Source: Mycobacterium sp. AZCC_0083
GTDB lineage: Bacteria > Actinomycetota > Actinomycetes > Mycobacteriales > Mycobacteriaceae
Direction of reading: 5' to 3'
NCBI RefSeq assembly: GCF_014202335.1
Contig: NZ_JACHGP010000011.1
Span: 62,001 to 126,000, forward strand
DNA: 64,000 nt
Shown: in pieces, positions 39,697 to 48,668 of the stretch
Position numbering within the stretch: the stretch's first letter is position 1
Layout of the letters: the number at the start of each line of letters is the position of its first letter
Position numbers and translations under genes: made by a program
Notes under the pieces: generated by a model
What the model saw: only the letters and a program-made list of their open reading frames with translations
Told to the model about the DNA's origin: nothing
Database searches by the model: none

Positions 39697-40596
39697 ATGT
39701 CGCCTAGCCAGCGAACCTCGTCGGTGCTCAACGGCGATGCCAGGGATCACCCGAGCGACATCGACATTGACAAGGCAACCACCCGCGACGAGGCTCTCGC
39801 ACTGGCCGACGAGGCCGAGGCCGAGGCGGAGGCCGCCGAAGCCGAGGCCATCGCCGCCGCCGCCCGCGCCAGGGCGCGAGCCATCCGGCTGCGAAGGCAG
39901 GCGAGGGTGGCCGCAGAAGCGGCGACCGTCGCCGAGCCGGCCGAGATCGAGGAGACCGCAGCCGTCGAACTCGACGAGCCGACGGCACCCGACATCGCCG
40001 ACGACGTCGTCGCGGAGACCGTCTCCAACAACGGCGATTCCGATGCCGACGAGCCCGAGTCCCAGCCCGACGATGTCGACGAGAACCCCGGTCGGCGCCG
40101 TCGGTTCAAGCGACCCGGACTGAAGGCAATCGCCGCGGCTTTGGTGATCGTGCTGTCGCTTGGGCTGCTGGGCGTCAGCGGATGGATGATGTGGCAACAC
40201 CACCAGACCGTCGCTGAGCAGCAACGTTCGGCGGAGTTCGCCGCCGCCGCGCGGCAGGGTGTCGTGACGTTGATGTCGCTGAACTTCAGTCACGCCAAGG
40301 ATGACGTGCAGCGCATCATTGACAACACCACGGGCGACTTCAAGAAGGACTTCGAGGGTCAGGCCGGTGACTTCACCAAGGTGGCTCAGGACTCGAAGGT
40401 GATCACCGAGGCCACCGTGAACTCCACCGCCGTGCAGTCGATGACCAGGGACACCGCCACCGTCCTGGTGGCCGTGACCACCCGCGTGTCCAACGTGGCC
40501 AGCAAGGAGCAGGGTCCCCGGTCCTGGCGGCTCAGCGTGGACGTGGCCCGCGATGGCGGCCAAATCAAGCTGGCGAAAGTCGAGTTCGTGCCGTGA
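39697..40596 (+). CDS. Mce-associated membrane protein with acidic/Ala-rich N-terminus
   Basis: The 299-residue protein starts with a 140-residue cytoplasmic part: a charged coiled-coil segment (DEAEAEAEAAEAEAIAAAAR, RARARAIRLRRQARV) then an acidic disordered stretch. One helix (AIAAALVIVLSLGLLGVSGW) is followed by an extracytoplasmic domain with FAAAARQGVVTLMSLNFSHA and TGDFKKDFEGQ, features of Mce-associated (Mam/Mas) proteins. In M. tuberculosis such proteins stabilise Mce complexes. AGGAGG lies 5 nt before the ATG. The next gene overlaps by 4 bp. Confidence 0.88.
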   Translation: MSPSQRTSSVLNGDARDHPSDIDIDKATTRDEALALADEAEAEAEAAEAEAIAAAARARARAIRLRRQARVAAEAATVAEPAEIEETAAVELDEPTAPDIADDVVAETVSNNGDSDADEPESQPDDVDENPGRRRRFKRPGLKAIAAALVIVLSLGLLGVSGWMMWQHHQTVAEQQRSAEFAAAARQGVVTLMSLNFSHAKDDVQRIIDNTTGDFKKDFEGQAGDFTKVAQDSKVITEATVNSTAVQSMTRDTATVLVAVTTRVSNVASKEQGPRSWRLSVDVARDGGQIKLAKVEFVP

Positions 40597-41198
40597 CCAT
40601 CGAAGTGACCGACGACGTGACCGACGACGTGACCGCCGAAGTGACCGACGACGACACCAGTGCTGAGGACGAAGCCGAGGACGTCGACGAGACACCGCCA
40701 CGCCGCCCGGTACTCAAGCGCCTGCTGGTGCCGATAGTGCTTGCGGTGCTGCTCCTCGGCTCTGCCGGGCTGGCCTCTTGGGCGTACCTGACCCAGTTCC
40801 GTCCCGACCAGCAGACCGACACCGCCGTGGCCGCCGAAACGATCAAGGCGGCCTCCGACGGAACCGTCGCGCTGCTGTCGTACACGCCGGAGACTCTGGA
40901 CAAGGACTTCGCCACCGCCAAGGCGCACCTCACCGGGGACTTCCTGGACTACTACACGAAGTTCACCACGGACGTCGTCACCCCAGCGGCGAAGCAGAAG
41001 TCGGTCAAGACGTCGGCGGCGGTCGTCCGTGCAGCGGTCGCCGAGTTGAAGCCCGACTCGGCGATGGTGCTGGTCTTCCTGAACCAGTCCACCACCAGCA
41101 AGGAGAACGTCGACGGCTCGTTCACCGCGAGCGCAGTAAAGGTGAGTCTGACCAAGGTGAACGGCGCCTGGCTGATCTCGGCATTCGACCCCGTGTAA
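40593..41198 (+). CDS. Mce-associated membrane protein
   Basis: The 201-residue protein begins at GTG 40593 in a GTGA overlap with the preceding gene. A short acidic N-terminus precedes one helix (LLVPIVLAVLLLGSAGLASW). The outer domain contains IKAASDGTVALLSYTPETLD and AKAHLTGDFLDYYTKF, the same plan as its upstream neighbour. The pair is expected to form a heteromeric accessory of the Mce transporter, although it lies 2.4 kb downstream of mceF and under its own dyad. Confidence 0.88.
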   Translation: MTIEVTDDVTDDVTAEVTDDDTSAEDEAEDVDETPPRRPVLKRLLVPIVLAVLLLGSAGLASWAYLTQFRPDQQTDTAVAAETIKAASDGTVALLSYTPETLDKDFATAKAHLTGDFLDYYTKFTTDVVTPAAKQKSVKTSAAVVRAAVAELKPDSAMVLVFLNQSTTSKENVDGSFTASAVKVSLTKVNGAWLISAFDPV

Positions 41199-41242
41199 CC
41201 CCGGCGTCGGCCTCCTCGGGGCGCTGGTTGCAGAATCGCACC

Positions 41243-42247
41243 ATGGCACCTTCGTCGAAGCCCGCCGACCTCGTCCTATCGGGCGGCGGCGTCAAGGGCG
41301 TCGGTCTGGTGGGTGCGGTCGTCGCATTGATGGACGCCGGTTACCGGCCGCAGCGGGTATCGGGCACGTCGGCGGGCTCGATCGTCGGCGCGGTCGTCGC
41401 TGCTGCGGCCCAGACCGATGAGATGACCGGCGCGCAGGTGAAAGAGCTTGCGCTGCAATTGGACTACCGGAAGTTCCTCGATCCCGGCGTGATAGAACGC
41501 GTGCCCCTACTGGGTCCGTCACTGGCCCTGGTCCGCGGCTCGGGCATCTACAAGGGGGACTACGCCCACGACTGGGTCCGCAGCCAGCTGCGCAGCCTCG
41601 GCGTGAGCACGTTCGGCGACCTCGCGATCGACGACGACGAACTGCCAAAAGAGCAGCGCTACCGCTTGGTGGTTACCGTCGCCGACGTCACCACCGGCCA
41701 ACTGGTGCGGCTGCCGTGGGACTACCGACGGGTCTACGACCTCGACCCCGACGAACAGTCCGTCGCCGATGCCGTCCGCGCTTCGATGGCCATCCCGTTC
41801 TACTTCCGCCCGGTCCCGCTCACCAGCACCGCAGGACGCACCTCGACGCTGGTCGACGGAGGGCTCTTGTCGAACTTCCCGATCGACTCACTCGACCGCA
41901 ACGACGGCGAAGCGCCACGCTGGCCGAGTTTCGGCGTCACGGTGTTGCCCAACCTGCCGGACGGCAACGACAAGGTGATCCCCGCGCTCGCTGCGCTGCG
42001 ACTGCTCGGGCCGACGCATCTGCTGGAGGACATCATCACGACCGCGCTGGTCGGGCGGGATCAGACATACCTGAATCAGCCATGGGTGAATGCCCGCGCC
42101 ATCCGGGTCGACTCGACCGAGGTCGGGTTCCTCGACTTCGACATCACCGACGACCAAGTGGAGGCGCTCTACGCGAACGGCTACGCGGCGGCCGAACGAT
42201 TCCTCGCCACCTGGAACTGGTCGGCATATCTGCGTAGGTTCCGCTGA
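41243..42247 (+). CDS. Patatin-like phospholipase
   Basis: The 334-residue protein has the patatin catalytic dyad: LSGGGVKGVGLVGAV is the oxyanion loop, GTSAGS holds the nucleophile Ser43, and VDGGLLSNFPID supplies Asp205. It should be a cytoplasmic lipid acyl hydrolase. ATG 41243 is chosen because the protein then starts a few residues before the GGG loop as in the family; the frame is open much further upstream, overlapping the previous gene out of phase. It ends at 42247 in an ATG overlap with the next gene. Confidence 0.92.
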   Translation: MAPSSKPADLVLSGGGVKGVGLVGAVVALMDAGYRPQRVSGTSAGSIVGAVVAAAAQTDEMTGAQVKELALQLDYRKFLDPGVIERVPLLGPSLALVRGSGIYKGDYAHDWVRSQLRSLGVSTFGDLAIDDDELPKEQRYRLVVTVADVTTGQLVRLPWDYRRVYDLDPDEQSVADAVRASMAIPFYFRPVPLTSTAGRTSTLVDGGLLSNFPIDSLDRNDGEAPRWPSFGVTVLPNLPDGNDKVIPALAALRLLGPTHLLEDIITTALVGRDQTYLNQPWVNARAIRVDSTEVGFLDFDITDDQVEALYANGYAAAERFLATWNWSAYLRRFR

Positions 42248-42915
42248 TGGAACTGGCCGCGATCGTGCCGTTGCCCGCAACCGTGCACGCCGCGGCCTTC
42301 GCGCCCGTGGCGGGGGAGGTGGCGCTCGTCCGCGTCGTGCGCGCGCTGCTCGGGCCGGTGCCCACGTCGGGGATCATCGTCGTCGCCGACGAATCGCTCG
42401 TCGCGGAGGCCCGCTCTTGCCTCGACTCGGCGGGGCTGTCAGCGGTATCGGTAATCACCTCCTGGGCACCTGGCACGCGGCGTCAGTGTCTTGCGGCCGC
42501 CGTCGAACACCTTGGCCGAGAAGCGCATCCGGCGTCGCACGTGCTGGTCCACGATCACCGGCATCCGCTCGCCCCCGTCGACGTGACCGAGCGCGTGATC
42601 GCCGGACTGCGTGCCGGCCATCCCGTCGTCGCGCCCGTGCTCCCGATGACCGACACGGTCAAGGTCGTCGACGACCGCGGCGCGGTGGTCGGCACGGTCG
42701 ATCGCACCGCGCTGCGCACAGTGCAATACCCCCGCGGCTATCAGAGTGCGGTGCTGGCCCAATCGATCACCGGCGACGCCGACGAGTTCGTCGCCGCATT
42801 GGCCGCGGGCACGCCCATCGCCACGGTGGACGGTGACGCCGACGCCTTCGCTGCCGAATTGCCCACCGACGCACCGCTACTCGACGCGATCAGCGCGACG
42901 CATCATCCCGGCTGA
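42247..42915 (+). CDS. Degenerate IspD-like nucleotidyltransferase
   Basis: The 222-residue protein aligns in outline with IspD (CDP-ME synthase) but lacks the N-terminal nucleotide loop: ATVHAAAFAPVAGEVALVRV stands where AAGMGTRVG...PLAGRSM is expected. VLVHDHRHPLAP replaces the HDAARP motif, and VQYPRGYQSAVL replaces QTPQAF. Catalytic cytidylyl transfer is therefore unlikely. It starts in an ATG overlap with the patatin gene and ends overlapping the convergent intact IspD-like gene by 13 bp. I infer a regulatory or inactive paralogue. Confidence 0.72.
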   Translation: MELAAIVPLPATVHAAAFAPVAGEVALVRVVRALLGPVPTSGIIVVADESLVAEARSCLDSAGLSAVSVITSWAPGTRRQCLAAAVEHLGREAHPASHVLVHDHRHPLAPVDVTERVIAGLRAGHPVVAPVLPMTDTVKVVDDRGAVVGTVDRTALRTVQYPRGYQSAVLAQSITGDADEFVAALAAGTPIATVDGDADAFAAELPTDAPLLDAISATHHPG

Positions 42916-43613
42916 TCGGATCGCGCAAGCAGGCGTGCGGCGACGCGCACGTCGTCGGCGAAAGTGACCTTCAGATTCGCCAGTGCGCCGGGGAACACGT
43001 GAACGTCGACGTCGGTGAACTGCTGGATGCACGACGAGGTATCGGTGCCGTCGAAGCCGTTCTCCTCGGCCGCGAGATACGCGGTGAGTAGCGGTATCGC
43101 GCGGAACGCCTGCGGGGTCTGCACCCGCGCGAGGATGCTGTCGCCTGCCGTCGAGATGCGGCCGTCCGTGTCAGCGCTGACCACGTCGCCGGCGGGGAGT
43201 GCGGGCACCGCACCGCCGAATTCGCGCGCCGTCGCCAACGCGGTGCGCATCAAATCCGGTCCGGCGAGCGGCCGCGCGGCGTCGTGGATCAGCACCACGT
43301 CGACGGCGCCCGATTCGATGTCGGCCGCCAGATACCGCAGCACGTTGAGCTCCGAACCGTGTCTGGTGTCGGCGCCCTCGACGAGTTCCACGGTGGCCCA
43401 ACCGAGCTCGGTGTGCAGCATGCGTTCGGCTAGGTCGCGCTCGCCGCGGCGGAAGACCAGCACCGTGCGGTCGATCTCCTGCGTGCGCGCGACGGCGTCC
43501 ACCGACCACGACACCATGCTCCGGCCTGCCAGCGGCAGATACGCCTTGTTTCCGTCGGCGCCGACCCGCGTGCCCATACCCGCGGCGAGCACGACACCGA
43601 CCGCTACAGGCAT
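42903..43613 (-). CDS. IspD-like cytidylyltransferase
   Basis: The 236-residue protein has all visible IspD motifs: VVLAAGMGTRVG (CTP loop), NKAYLPLAGRSM (Lys), LIHDAARPLAG, RVQTPQAF and LKVTFADDV. It could make CDP-methylerythritol from MEP and CTP in isoprenoid synthesis. The housekeeping ispD of mycobacteria normally sits beside ispF and carD, which are not here, so this may be a second IspD-type enzyme with another sugar-alcohol phosphate as substrate. It faces a degenerate paralogue. Confidence 0.8.
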   Translation of the reverse strand: MPVAVGVVLAAGMGTRVGADGNKAYLPLAGRSMVSWSVDAVARTQEIDRTVLVFRRGERDLAERMLHTELGWATVELVEGADTRHGSELNVLRYLAADIESGAVDVVLIHDAARPLAGPDLMRTALATAREFGGAVPALPAGDVVSADTDGRISTAGDSILARVQTPQAFRAIPLLTAYLAAEENGFDGTDTSSCIQQFTDVDVHVFPGALANLKVTFADDVRVAARLLARSDQPG

Positions 43614-43665
43614 CCGCTCACGCTAGCGCCCCCTCACGAAGCGCCCTACGGATGGGCGGCGATCG

Positions 43666-44793
43666 CTACGTTCGACGGTGTGCACCCCCTCCCCGCGAGC
43701 GTGCGTGTTTGTCGGCGACACGCCGCGGAATGTCAGCATTTCGTGCACGTTCGCGGCACGCGTGCAAACGTGTGAGCGCTAAATGGGCCTCACGCCTGCG
43801 ACGCCGAAGTTCCCGATACCAGTCGACCGCTCGTCGGATCGCGTCGTGAATCGGCTCCGGCCGCCAACCCAATTCGCGTTCGGCCTTTCCGTGATCCATC
43901 GGCGGCATCACGTGCATCAGGCGGACACTCAGGCTCGACAACTGCATGTCGCGCCTCAACACCCGTCCGGCCACGTCGCCGGCGTAACCCATCACATACA
44001 CGAGGGACAGCGGAATCCCGAACCGCGGCGGTCGCGAGCCACCCGCTGCGGCCGCCGCTTCGTACAGTTCGCGCGCCGTGATGAAGCGTTCGGAGACGAT
44101 GTACCGCTCGCCATTGCGGCCCTTCTCGGCGGCCAGCAGTAGGGCGGTCGCCGCATCCTCGATGCCGACCACCTCACTGGCGGTGCCCTTGACGTAGACC
44201 GGCATCTTTCCCGCCGCGGCCGCCGCGAGCAGCGCGCCGTGCGGCGTCGGCTGAAAGTCACCGGGGCCGTATGTATTGGCCACGCACAGCACGACCGCGG
44301 GCAGGCCATGCTCGGCGGCGTAGCGCAGCACCAGGTTCTCCGCGTCCGCCCTGGACTGGATGTAGTTGCCGCCCTTGTCCGCCCAGTTCATCGCGTCGTC
44401 CTCGGTCGCCGGACGATCGTCGCCGGGGATGCCGATGGTGCCGATGGTGCCGATGAACACGAACCGTCGCAGGTCCGCATCCACAGCCGCATCCAGGGCG
44501 TGCTGCAGCCCTTAGACGTTCGTGCGAAACAACGGTGCCGGGTCGCGTAGCCATGCCCGGGTGTCGACCACGCAGTAGAAGACGTCGTCGACGCCTGACA
44601 TCGCCGTGCGCAGCGCGTCGTCGTCGAAGACGTCACCGTAGTGATACTCGACGTCGAGGCCGTCGAGCGCCGCGGTGGAACTGGTCCGGCGCACCAGCAC
44701 CCTGACGATGTCTCCGCGCTGCACGAGTTGCCTCGTGACGTGGGAGCCGAGGAAGCCGCTCGCGCCGATCACCAGTTTCTTCGGACCTGACAT
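43666..44793 (-). pseudogene. NAD-dependent epimerase/dehydratase gene interrupted by an in-frame TAA
   Basis: ATG 44793 begins MSGPKKLVIGASGFLGSHVT, the GxxGxxG NAD motif. The frame reaches TAA at 44512-44514, where homologues would read RTNV-E-GLQHALDA; the same frame then continues as GLQHALDAAVDADLRRFVFI, ANTYGPGDFQP and so on. One base change (GAA to TAA) would explain it. The catalytic YxxxK appears as YIQSR, also seen in related reductases. The C-terminal tail from about residue 350 is encoded by a dispersed 61-bp repeat (43695-43755), so the natural end may be earlier. Sequencing error is the alternative to real inactivation. Confidence 0.75.
43695..43755. repeat. Palindromic dispersed repeat, copy 1 (61 bp)
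   Basis: It begins GCGAGCGTGCGTGT, ends GCACGTTCGCG, and has complementary ends with an inner dyad (TGTTTGTCGGCGACA-type). The copy at 62974-63035 shares the ends exactly and most of the middle. Here it lies at the 3' end of the interrupted epimerase gene and has extended its reading frame. Confidence 0.75.
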
Positions 44794-44859
44794 GGCGCGA
44801 ATGTGGCGGGCTTATCGTCGAGCCGGTACGGTCACCGCCGTCGAGAAAGGACGGGGCCC

Positions 44860-46137
44860 GTGAACGAGCCTGAACAGCAGCCCGAGCCCCCACGGCCAGC
44901 GGTGCGCGCGCACCGCCTGCGCCGCATGACGGGCCGCGACCCACACGAACAGCACCGGGTGGCGACACCGCTGGAACTGCTCTTCGACCTGACGTTCGTC
45001 ATCGCCTTCGGCATCTCGGCCTCGGAGTTCTCCCACCTGCTCGTCACCGGCCACGTCGGTGCCGGCCTCGCGGCCTTCCTGTTCGCGACGTTCGCGGTCT
45101 GCTGGGCGTGGATCAACTTCACCTGGTTCGCGTCGGCGTACGACACCGACGACTGGATCTATCGCCTCATGACGATGATGCAGATGGTCGGCGTACTGAT
45201 CCTCGCGCTGGGCCTGCCGCCGTTCTTCGCCTCCATCGAGCACGGCGAGCACGTGGACAACACCGTCCTGGTCGCCGGGTACGTAGTGATGCGAATCGCA
45301 TTGGTGGGGCAGTGGTTACGAGCCGCCCACCAGGATCCCGAACATCGCGCGGCCTGCCTGACGTATGCGACCGTCGTGAGCGCCGTGCAGGTCGGCTGGA
45401 TCGGCACCATCTTCGTGCACGCGCCGGTGGTGATCTCCTTGGCGATCTGGGTAGTGCTGGTGGGCGCGGAGATGTTTGGCCCGTGGCTGGCCGAGAGCCG
45501 CGGCGGCACACCTTGGCATGCCCACCACATCGCCGAGCGGTACAGCCTGCTGGCGATCATCGCGCTCGGTGAGGGCGTCGTCGGCACCGTCGCGTCACTG
45601 AGCGCCGTGGTCGGCGAACACGGCTGGACCACCGACGCGATCCTGCTCGTCATCGCAGGCACCGGCCTTACCTTCGGGATGTGGTGGGTGTACTTCGTGG
45701 TGCCCGCCGCGGACCTCCTGCACGCCCGCCGCGAGGCGTCCTTCCCGTTCGGCTACGTGCACATGGCCGTGTTCGCGGCAATCGTGGCCACCGGCGCGGG
45801 ACTGCACACCGCCGCCTACTACGTCGAGGGACACTCCGAGCTCGGCGAGATGGGCACCGTGTTCGCGGTGGCCGTTCCCGTCGGGGTGTACGTCGGTCTG
45901 ATCTACCTGATCTACGGGATGCTGGTGCGCAGCTGGGACGTGCTCCACCTATGGCTGTTGGTGCTCACCGCGGCCGTGCTGGTGATCGCCGTCCTGCTCG
46001 CGTGGGTGGGCGTGTCCATGGCGCTGTGCCTCCTGGTCGTCACGCTGGCACCTGCGGTCACCGTGGTCGGCTTCGAGGTGAGCGGGCATCAACACGCCCA
46101 AGCGGCGCTCGCGAAACGCATCGCCGACACTTCGTAG
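44860..46137 (+). CDS. LtrA-like (low-temperature-requirement A) membrane protein
   Basis: The 425-residue protein has about ten membrane helices, with the LtrA family start RVATPLELLFDLTFVIAFGI, ALGEGVVGTV and PWHAHHIAERYSLLAIIALG. The biochemical role of this family is unclear; it was named from Listeria growth at low temperature. GTG 44860 is chosen because GAAAGGA lies 8 nt upstream; the open frame to 44803 is unlikely to be translated. It is divergent from the broken epimerase gene and convergent with the MFS gene. Confidence 0.88.
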   Translation: MNEPEQQPEPPRPAVRAHRLRRMTGRDPHEQHRVATPLELLFDLTFVIAFGISASEFSHLLVTGHVGAGLAAFLFATFAVCWAWINFTWFASAYDTDDWIYRLMTMMQMVGVLILALGLPPFFASIEHGEHVDNTVLVAGYVVMRIALVGQWLRAAHQDPEHRAACLTYATVVSAVQVGWIGTIFVHAPVVISLAIWVVLVGAEMFGPWLAESRGGTPWHAHHIAERYSLLAIIALGEGVVGTVASLSAVVGEHGWTTDAILLVIAGTGLTFGMWWVYFVVPAADLLHARREASFPFGYVHMAVFAAIVATGAGLHTAAYYVEGHSELGEMGTVFAVAVPVGVYVGLIYLIYGMLVRSWDVLHLWLLVLTAAVLVIAVLLAWVGVSMALCLLVVTLAPAVTVVGFEVSGHQHAQAALAKRIADTS

Positions 46138-46144
46138 CCGCGAC

Positions 46145-47404
46145 TCAGCTCGCCTCGAAGGTCTCAAGGAGGGAGCGCTCCTGCTCGGCCTTCATCAGGG
46201 CGCGAGCCTTCTTGCGGGTGATCAGGATTCCGACGACGGTCACGATCCAGATGACGTACTGCGCGGTCCAGGCCAGCCGGAACGACTCGAACGAATATCC
46301 GCCTGCCACGCCGAGGATCACGCCGACTGCCTGCATCACGAAGAGCGAGGCGAGGTATCCGCCCATGTTGACCATGCCTTGGGCTGAACCCAGCGTGGCG
46401 CTGGGGTTGAACGTCCTTGCGAAGTCCATCCCCACCATCGACCCTGGGCCGCCGATCGAGATGATCACGACGAGGACGATCAGCAACCAGAGCGGCGCGC
46501 GGTGGGGAAGGGCTAGCACCACGGTCCACACCAGGGCGTTGCTCGCGATGATCGACAGCACCACCCATGACCGCCGGTGCGGCTGGCGCCCGGTGAAGAT
46601 GCCGATCGCAATGCCGGCGAAGATGGCGACGACGACGGAGATGGTCAGCAATGCGCCCGCGACGGCGATGGGCTGACCTTGAGCCACCGTCAGGTAGGGG
46701 ACACCCCACATCAGTGCGAAGACCGTGATGGAGAACTGGGTGCCCATGTGCGTGAAGAAGCCCAGCCGGGTGCCTGGCCGCAGCCACACCGTCTTGAGGC
46801 TGGTGAGGGTGGCGCGCGGTGACATCGTTTCGGTCGCGACGATACGGCCGTGCGGACCGTCCTTGACCACGATCAGCACCAGCACCATGGCTAGTACGCC
46901 GAACGCCGACACCGAGACGTACGCCGTCCCCCAGGTGGTCCCGGTGAGCAGGGCCAGGAATGGAAGCGCGGAGAGCACCTGACCGAGCTGGCCGCAGATG
47001 CCGGTGAACTGGCTCAGCAGCGGCACCTGCTTTGGCGGAAACCAGTGCGGGACGAGGCGCATGACGGAGATGAAGGTGAAGGCGTCGCCCAGTCCGACGA
47101 CGGCCCGCGCCCCGATCGCCACGGGCAGCGACGCCGTCAGCGCGAGGATGAGTTGGCCGGTGGCCATCAGCGCGGCGCCTGCGGCGATCAGCGCCCGCGA
47201 CCCGAAGCGGTCGAGCAATACACCGGCGGGAATCTGAGCGGCGGCATACACCACGACCTGCAGTACGACGAACGTCGACAGCATGCCCGGGCTGGCACCG
47301 AACCGCTCGGCGGCGTTCAGTCCGGAGACGCCGAGCGTGGTGCGGTCAAGCACGGCGACGACGTAGGCCAGCAGCCCCGTCCCCCAAATGATCCAGGCAC
47401 GCAC
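46145..47404 (-). CDS. MFS transporter
   Basis: The 419-residue protein has twelve predicted helices and MFS features: LLAYVVAVLDRTTLGVSGLN in helix 1, GVLLDRFGSRALIAAGAALM (motif A, DRFGSR) in loop 2-3, and RAVVGLGDAFTFISVMRLVP in helix 4. The second half has GIAIGIFTGRQPHRR. The substrate is unknown; the D-R-T pair in helix 1 is typical of anion or organic-acid MFS members. GTG 47404 is the start. It is divergent from the MerR gene. Confidence 0.92.
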   Translation of the reverse strand: MRAWIIWGTGLLAYVVAVLDRTTLGVSGLNAAERFGASPGMLSTFVVLQVVVYAAAQIPAGVLLDRFGSRALIAAGAALMATGQLILALTASLPVAIGARAVVGLGDAFTFISVMRLVPHWFPPKQVPLLSQFTGICGQLGQVLSALPFLALLTGTTWGTAYVSVSAFGVLAMVLVLIVVKDGPHGRIVATETMSPRATLTSLKTVWLRPGTRLGFFTHMGTQFSITVFALMWGVPYLTVAQGQPIAVAGALLTISVVVAIFAGIAIGIFTGRQPHRRSWVVLSIIASNALVWTVVLALPHRAPLWLLIVLVVIISIGGPGSMVGMDFARTFNPSATLGSAQGMVNMGGYLASLFVMQAVGVILGVAGGYSFESFRLAWTAQYVIWIVTVVGILITRKKARALMKAEQERSLLETFEAS

Positions 47405-47569
47405 TCGATCAATCGTCGCGTACGGCAGCCTCCGAAGGCCAATCGATTTCCGGGAGTTGCACGAACGATGAACTCTCGCAAACTTCGAGCCGGGTCTACA
47501 GTGTGGCTATGCGGTGTCGTGAACCGCGCACGAGTAGGGCCCTGACCGGGCCTTTGTGGGAGCTTTGTG

Positions 47570-47863
47570 ATGGCTGAGTACCGCCTGGAGGCGCTCGCGC
47601 AGGCGTCGGGAGTCAGCGTCCGCAACATTCGCGCGTACCGCGAGCGTGGTCTGCTCGATCCTCCGCGCCACGAAGGACGGTCGGCCTTCTACGGCGACCA
47701 TCACCTGGATCAGTTGACGGTCATCAGCGATCTGCTGCGACGAGGCTTCCACTCCGCGCACATCGCCGAGTTCTTCGCCACCGTGCGCGACGGCGGCGAC
47801 CTGGCCGACCATCTCGGCGTGCGGGCGGCACTCTTCGGCCGCGGTGGCGACCGGGAGCCATGA
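47570..47863 (+). CDS. Short MerR family regulator
   Basis: The 97-residue protein is essentially a MerR DNA-binding domain: YRLEALAQASGVSVRNIRAY (helix-turn-helix), RERGLLDPPRHEGRSAFYGD (wing) and HLDQLTVISDLLRRGFHSAH. A brief C-terminal helix follows; no metal-binding Cys or drug-binding domain is present. GTG 47567 is an alternative start one codon upstream. It converges on the ABC importer genes (4 bp between stops) and diverges from the MFS gene, its most likely target. Confidence 0.88.
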   Translation: MAEYRLEALAQASGVSVRNIRAYRERGLLDPPRHEGRSAFYGDHHLDQLTVISDLLRRGFHSAHIAEFFATVRDGGDLADHLGVRAALFGRGGDREP

Positions 47864-47867
47864 CCGG

Positions 47868-48668
47868 TCAGACCCTCGTCGTGGCCGGGTCGCCGCCGAA
47901 CCGCTGCGCGAGCCACACCGGAATGATCGCCAGCACGGTCAGTGCGGCCGCGACCACGTTGATCACGGGGGCCTGATTGGGCCTGAATAGGTTCCCGAAG
48001 ATCCAGATCGGCAGGGTCTGCACGGTCGGGCCCGCGGTGAACGTGGTGACGACGATTTCGTCGAAGCTGAGCGCGAAGGCCAGGATCGCACCGGCGACCA
48101 GTGCGCCGCGCATCATCGGAAACGTCACGTAGCGGAACGTCTGCCACGACGACGCGCCAAGGTCGGCGGAGGCGTCCTCGAGGGCAGTGCCGAGCCTGCG
48201 CAGTCGGGCCTGGGTGTTGTTGAAGACGATGACGATGCAGAACGTGGCGTGTCCGATGATCACGGTCGCCAGCCCGAGCGTGATGCCGAGCGCCGAGGTG
48301 AACGTCGCGTTGAGCGCGATGCCGGTGACGATGCCGGGCAACGTGATAGGCAGCACCACCAGGAAGCTGACGGTGTTGCGGCCGAAGAAGTCATACCGTT
48401 GCACCGCGAACGCTGCCATGGTGCCCAGCAGCAGTGCGATCGTGGTGGCGCCAACACCGACCAGTGCGGAGTTCGCCAATGACTTCCACATCCCGCTGCT
48501 GCCCGCGGCGTCCGCCCACCAGTCCAGGGTGAACCCGGTCGGCGGGAACGCAAAAGTACGCGACGCGTTGAAGGCGTTGACGATGACGAGAAGCATTGGC
48601 GCGTAGAGGAACACCAACACCAGCACGGTCCAGGCTCGAGCCATGCGCCGTACGCCGGCAGAAAGCAT
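47868..48668 (-). CDS. ABC transporter permease (PotC-like)
   Basis: The 266-residue permease has six helices and the EAA-type loop EDASADLGASSWQTFRYVTF that docks on the ATPase. VNAFNASRTFAFPPTGFTLD is typical of spermidine/putrescine PotC proteins. It starts in a TGATG overlap with the other permease. It should form the inner-membrane channel with the PotB-like partner. Confidence 0.93.
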   Translation of the reverse strand: MLSAGVRRMARAWTVLVLVFLYAPMLLVIVNAFNASRTFAFPPTGFTLDWWADAAGSSGMWKSLANSALVGVGATTIALLLGTMAAFAVQRYDFFGRNTVSFLVVLPITLPGIVTGIALNATFTSALGITLGLATVIIGHATFCIVIVFNNTQARLRRLGTALEDASADLGASSWQTFRYVTFPMMRGALVAGAILAFALSFDEIVVTTFTAGPTVQTLPIWIFGNLFRPNQAPVINVVAAALTVLAIIPVWLAQRFGGDPATTRV

